Shown: positions 6,140 through 9,631 of the stretch, one piece after another
How the letters are laid out: each line of letters begins with the position of its first letter
Position numbering within the stretch: the stretch's first letter is position 1
Made by a program: the position numbers and the translations under genes
Notes under the pieces: model-generated
What the model was told of the DNA's origin: nothing
The model's database searches: none
Seen by the model: only the letters and a program-made list of their open reading frames with translations
Assembly: GCA_027039745.1 (NCBI GenBank)
Contig: JALUMP010000075.1
Location: 1-9,631, forward strand
Direction of reading: 5' to 3'
Length of the DNA: 9,631 nucleotides
From: Candidatus Parcubacteria bacterium
Lineage (GTDB): Bacteria > Patescibacteriota > Minisyncoccia > Phycocordibacterales > GCA-2747955

Positions 6140-7483
6140 GTTTGAAAATGGATTTTTTAACGAATGCTCTGTCCCATCAACGTATTCAAGTGTTTCTCCA
6201 TTTGCATTAAGAATTCTGTCTTTTTCACCAATGTAACCTTCTCCAATTATTTCTTTATTTGAAGTAACACTCTGAAGCCTTATTTGTTTATTGTCCGGCG
6301 TGATTAAAAATTTTTCTTCATGATTAAAATAATACATCGTTAAAATATATGCTTCTTCTCCCAAATTATTTGTAATTTTTTCAATGTCTTGACTTTCACC
6401 ATCGCTATCAAAAAACAAATCTTCTCCATTGTCATCTATAGGTTTTTTGTGTCCATCCTCTGTTTCTTTAACAACATACCGACCGTATTTTGTTAATTTT
6501 TTAAATGGTTTTTCAAACACAATAACTTTTCTATATTCATCTTTATTTTTTCCTTTAAATGGAATCATACGAAACTGGTCTTTGGGGTCAATTGCTACCA
6601 AATATTTACGATTATTAAAATCTAAAAATTTATAATCTTTAATATTTGCTGGTACATGATTTCGTGTAGCTGGCCCAAAAGCAATCCGCGTCATAGCATA
6701 ATACTGATAACCACTAGACCATTTTATAAGTTCCTGTGCAAATAAATCTGCTACTTTGTGTTCTTTCCTTTCTCTCCCCTGTAAATCAATACGGTAACCA
6801 ATAATCATATCTCCTAATGGTTTTATACTATCGTATTCTTTTCAACTTTCCGATAATTCATCAGGGATTTCTCCAATAGCTGAACTATACTCTTTATGAT
6901 TCAGTATTATCTTTTTCCCTTCTTTGTTTTCTGCAATTAAAAAACCATTTATCTTTTCTATTTTTTTATAATTCTTACTTATTTCAACTCCATTTTCATT
7001 TCTTAAATAAGTGTTTTCAGGTTTTACTATTTTTAACAATGATCCATAATATTTTGTATCCATTATATCTATTTCACAAAAAGATTCACCACTTCTTCCA
7101 TTTTCATCAATAGGAGTATCCAAAGTTTTATCTGGACATTTTTCATTGTATTCTTTAATGCACACTTGTTCTTTTAACCCATCACAAGAACCAACGCTCT
7201 CTCCTGGAATTTTTACGACACCCCCATCTTTATTTTCTATAACTTGCAAAGTCTTGCCACTTTCCAATTTTTTACTACTTATTTTTACAATAGAGCCGTC
7301 TGGAAGAGTTACTTCTTTTTTACCACCAGAACAACCATTTAACATAACTAATCCAAATGCTATACCGGCTACTGCCAATGCTTTTTTTGGATTACTTTTT
7401 ATTCATTCGGCAGAGCTTGCAGCTTTATCTGCAGAATATTTTACTACTTTGGTAATTTTTTCTCCAACATCACTATTTGCCAT
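6137..7483 (-). CDS. Unrecognised membrane-anchored or lipoprotein-like protein
   Basis: I do not recognise this 448-residue protein. It becomes one gene when two UGA codons are read as Trp (W27 at 7403-7405, W214 at 6842-6844); otherwise it looks like three fragments. Residues 1-32 are a charged, amphipathic segment (MANSDVGEKITKVVKYSADK). Residues 33-50 are hydrophobic (ALAVAGIAFGLVMLNG) and end at C51 in a lipobox-like LNGC. A long N-terminal segment before the hydrophobic stretch is unusual for a lipoprotein. Beyond C51 the protein is soluble and polar. A short repeated idea of LPDGSIVKIS/VVKIPGE/TPDNKQIRLQ suggests beta strands. Four cysteines at about 95-135 (SCDG, VCIKE, KCPDK, SFCEID) may form disulfides. 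A longer start at GTG 7588 was rejected because it would overlap the promoter and the DUF4015 gene. Confidence 0.8.
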
Positions 7484-7512
7484 ATTTAAATAATTATTTT
7501 CTAATATATTTA

Positions 7513-7540
7513 AATATATAACATTTAACAATAATGTCAA
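7513..7540 (-). promoter_or_regulatory. -35/-10 promoter for the 448-residue protein
   Basis: On the minus strand a perfect TTGACA (7540-7535) is followed after 16 bases by TATATT (7518-7513). The predicted leader is about 23 bases. This is the only promoter here with a consensus -35; the others rely on extended -10 boxes. It lies in the gap after the DUF4015 stop, so this gene has its own transcript. Confidence 0.55.
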
Positions 7541-7550
7541 GAGTTTAAAA

Positions 7551-8933
7551 TTAATTAGAATTAAATCACCATTCTGAATATCTGCCACTTGGGTTTCAAA
7601 CCATTCAAGAATTTAAATTATTATTTTTTACAGCCCTAATTTGCTCTTGTATTTCTTCCCTACCATATCTTCTAAAATGTTTACACCAAGAACAAGAAAA
7701 ACCTTGCAGTCAAACTCTAATTTTTGAATCATCAATTTTCTCTACTTGGTCTATATCTACTTGCGCCATAAAACCTGGTTTTAGTTCTATTGTTTTATTT
7801 TTATCTTTTAAAATAATTTTTTTATTTAAATTAACAATTTTTTTTCTAGCTTTTGCTAATGCATTATTTAAAACAACAAACGGAAAATCATCAGGATTTT
7901 CTAATGATAAATATCATGTTGGATAATGAGAAGGATAAGCCATAGGAGAAACATAATCAAAATGTAACAAAAAAGACTCCAAAACTTGCCCTATACCAAG
8001 ATCATTATAATTTTCTGTCGTCATTCCAAACACATCTGCAGACAAAACAATATTGGGGTATCTTTTTCTCAATCCTTCTGTTATATAATAACAAGCAGAA
8101 TCCATAATAATACTTTTACCTCACTTTTTGTTATTTTTTAAAATCTCATCAGAAAAAGGAAAATAGATATCATTCATATTACCATCTGAAGGAAAACGAA
8201 TATAATCAAAATTTATTTCATCAAAGCCTCTTTTGTATGCAGCAGAAGCTATATCTATATGATAATCTCAAACTTTTTCAGAAAAAGGATCAATATATTT
8301 ATGCCCAGTATGGTCTTTTCAAACTGTCTTTTTGTCTCTTTTTTTAACTAAAAGTTCTGGATATTTTTCAACTAAAAAATTATCTTTAAAAACTACAATT
8401 CTTGCAATAACATATATATTATGCTCATGCAATTTTTTAATTAAACTTGTTATATTTTTAAATTGAAAATTAGTTTCTCCTACAATGTCTGAAAACTCTT
8501 CTTTATCCATTTTAAAAGCAATTTTTCCATCAACCTCTTTTATATCAAAAATAACAGAATTTATTTTTTTATCTTTTATCATTTTAAATAAACTCTCCTG
8601 TTTGTACTCAGACCTGATAGCTGTTGTATTGTAATACAAAGCTTTCACATGTTGCGGCTTTTTCACTCTCAAAATATCTTTTTTAATTGTTTTTATTTTT
8701 TTTATTTCTTCTTCTTCTTGGTCTTTTTCTTTACCCTTATCTTTTTTTTCCTCGTCTACAATTTTAATATTTATATTTTTTTGATGTAAATTATTTTGGG
8801 CGACGAAAGATTGTTCGGAAAAAACATAATTTTTTTTATAGATAACTAAAAATATAAAAACCACCAATAAAATTGCTATCGTTAATAGCATTGTAAAAAT
8901 TTTTAGATTCTTAATTTTTTCTTGTTTAAACAT
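7551..8933 (-). CDS. Membrane-anchored DUF4015 putative glycoside hydrolase
   Basis: The 460-residue product belongs by motif to DUF4015 (PF13200), a TIM-barrel family described as a putative glycosyl hydrolase; substrate unknown. Residues 1-13 are basic, 14-32 form a membrane anchor, and 57-85 are a Lys/Glu-rich spacer. The barrel spans about 95-450: VKALYYNTTAIR, VIFDIKEVDGKIAF, IYVIARIVVFKD, VWKDHTGHKYIDP, KVWDYHIDIA, FDEINFDYIRFPSDG (acidic D238, E239, D243), SADVFGMTT, FDYVSPMAYPSHYP, WLQGF and WMVWNPSGRY. Eight UGA codons supply W205, 222, 271, 340, 408, 443, 446 and 456; under the standard code it falls into fragments. Most of these Trp sit where the family has Trp. C-terminal WW uses UGG then UGA. 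A SCSWC pair near 412-417 could form a disulfide. Its ATG overlaps the upstream gene by eight bases. Confidence 0.92.
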
Positions 8934-9609
8934 AATATTTTTTAATCAACATAACTAAACTCTTAATGAAATAAAAAAAACCAAACAAAAATAAAGTCCA
9001 AAATACCATAATGTTTAAAAAATGATTATAACTAAAAGGATGTAAAAAGATATCTAATGATTTTAAAATCAACGACAATGGATTATTTAAAATATCCCAA
9101 GAATTAAATCGGAGTTCTCTTCCTAAAAAAATACCAAAAGAACTTAAAAAAGAAACAAGAAAAACGAAAAACATTTCTTTTTTTATATCAAAAAATTTCT
9201 TATATACTTTCAAAAATATAAAAATATAAAAAAAATAATACACTAAGGCCAAAAAAGCGAAAGAAAAAAAGAGTAACGTGTCAAACCATATTATAGGTGA
9301 GCCAACACTAATATGAAAAGAATCTGTTATAACATATGGGGCATTTGGTAAAAATAAAAAAGATAAAAAAATAAAAAAAAATTTAAAAAATCTATGTTTA
9401 ACCGTATAAAATGTAATGTATAAAAAAACTAAAGGAATAAAAGCTAAAAGTAAATTTCAACTTAAATACAACTCACTATACCACCCTGTAAGAAAAACTC
9501 TAGACAAACTCAATAAAGACAAAAAAAATAACCCAACAAAAAATAAAACTAAAATTTTTTCAAAAAATATTTTATCGTTCACCTGATCATTATGTTTTAA
9601 ACTTTTCAT
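8926..9609 (-). CDS. DUF1361 family integral membrane protein
   Basis: The 227-residue protein is mostly membrane-embedded, with about six hydrophobic segments. It shows DUF1361 (PF07099) marks: WNLLLAFIPLVF (51-62), FLPNAPYVITDSFHI (86-100) and SSFGIFLGRELRFNSWDIL. Residue 51 is encoded by UGA (9457-9459) at the conserved WNL position. The start is the ATG at 9609, preceded in frame by two adjacent stops (TAG, TAA) at 9613-9618 or just beyond, so the gene is complete. An internal TTG at 9252 is not the start, because the family motifs lie upstream of it. The stop codon overlaps the first codons of the DUF4015 gene, which implies translational coupling. The biochemical role of DUF1361 is unknown. 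Confidence 0.9.
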
Positions 9610-9631
9610 AAAAAAATACAAACTCTATTAT

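Noticed and set aside
7403..7588. Longer start (GTG at 7588) for the 448-residue protein
   Set aside because: It would overlap the DUF4015 gene by 38 bases and cover a good TTGACA/TATATT promoter; the ATG at 7483 fits better.
6137..8933. Pseudogenes or frameshifted fragments of the DUF4015 and 448-residue proteins
   Set aside because: Every break is an in-frame UGA, the frame never shifts, and family motifs continue across the breaks.
8926..9252. Short 108-residue gene starting at TTG 9252
   Set aside because: The frame stays open upstream to ATG 9609 and includes the PNAPY and WNL motifs of DUF1361.
1..9631. Code 25 (UGA as glycine), as in Gracilibacteria and Absconditabacteria
   Set aside because: No UGA among 61 glycines of AtpA, AtpG and L27, while UGA falls on conserved Trp positions in DUF4015, DUF1361, the zinc domain and the lamin-tail domain.

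Overview
This 9.6 kb window is a very AT-rich bacterial segment with ten protein genes and no RNA genes. It reads sensibly only if UGA is translated as tryptophan. Under the standard code six of the ten genes break into pieces. With UGA read as Trp they become intact proteins, with Trp at positions where their families have it: YHYPWC in a zinc-domain protein, VWDY, WLQ and WMVWNPS in a DUF4015 protein, WNLLLAFIP in a DUF1361 protein, and VSWE and AGWNI in a lamin-tail domain. I count 17 in-frame UGA codons and 9 UGG codons. No complete gene ends in UGA (eight UAA, one UAG). UGA as glycine (code 25) is disfavoured because AtpA, AtpG and L27 carry 61 glycines, none encoded by UGA.

The gene set points to the Candidate Phyla Radiation (Patescibacteria, probably Parcubacteria-like): a lamin-tail/cadherin/peptidoglycan-binding surface protein, a membrane-anchored Ada-type zinc domain, a membrane-anchored DUF4015 protein with DUF1361, and many small single-pass proteins. 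Mollicutes also read UGA as Trp, but they generally lack RuvC and a cell wall, so they fit poorly. This placement is inference.

Layout. At 1-1530 (minus) is a secreted multidomain surface protein whose C-terminus runs off the window. At 1607-4379 (minus) is a partial ATP synthase cluster, atpA - small ORF - atpG, closed by a terminator at 1550-1600. At 4469-4951 (minus) is ruvC, divergent from a small single-pass membrane protein at 4989-5339 (plus). Their shared control region is a perfect 19-bp inverted repeat that includes both start codons. rpmA (L27) lies at 5407-5679 (minus), divergent from a membrane-anchored zinc-domain protein at 5732-6118 (plus). At 6137-7483 (minus) is an unrecognised membrane-anchored or lipoprotein-like protein. 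At 7551-9609 (minus) is a two-gene overlapping unit, a DUF1361 membrane protein followed by a membrane-anchored DUF4015 glycosidase-like protein.

Expression signals are consistent. I see no convincing Shine-Dalgarno sequence before any start. The element TGTTAGAAT or TGTTATAAT, an extended -10 box, recurs upstream of genes. In three cases it sits only 7-9 bases from the ATG, which suggests leaderless mRNAs. Gaps between genes are short, none above 100 bases, and hold only promoters and terminators.
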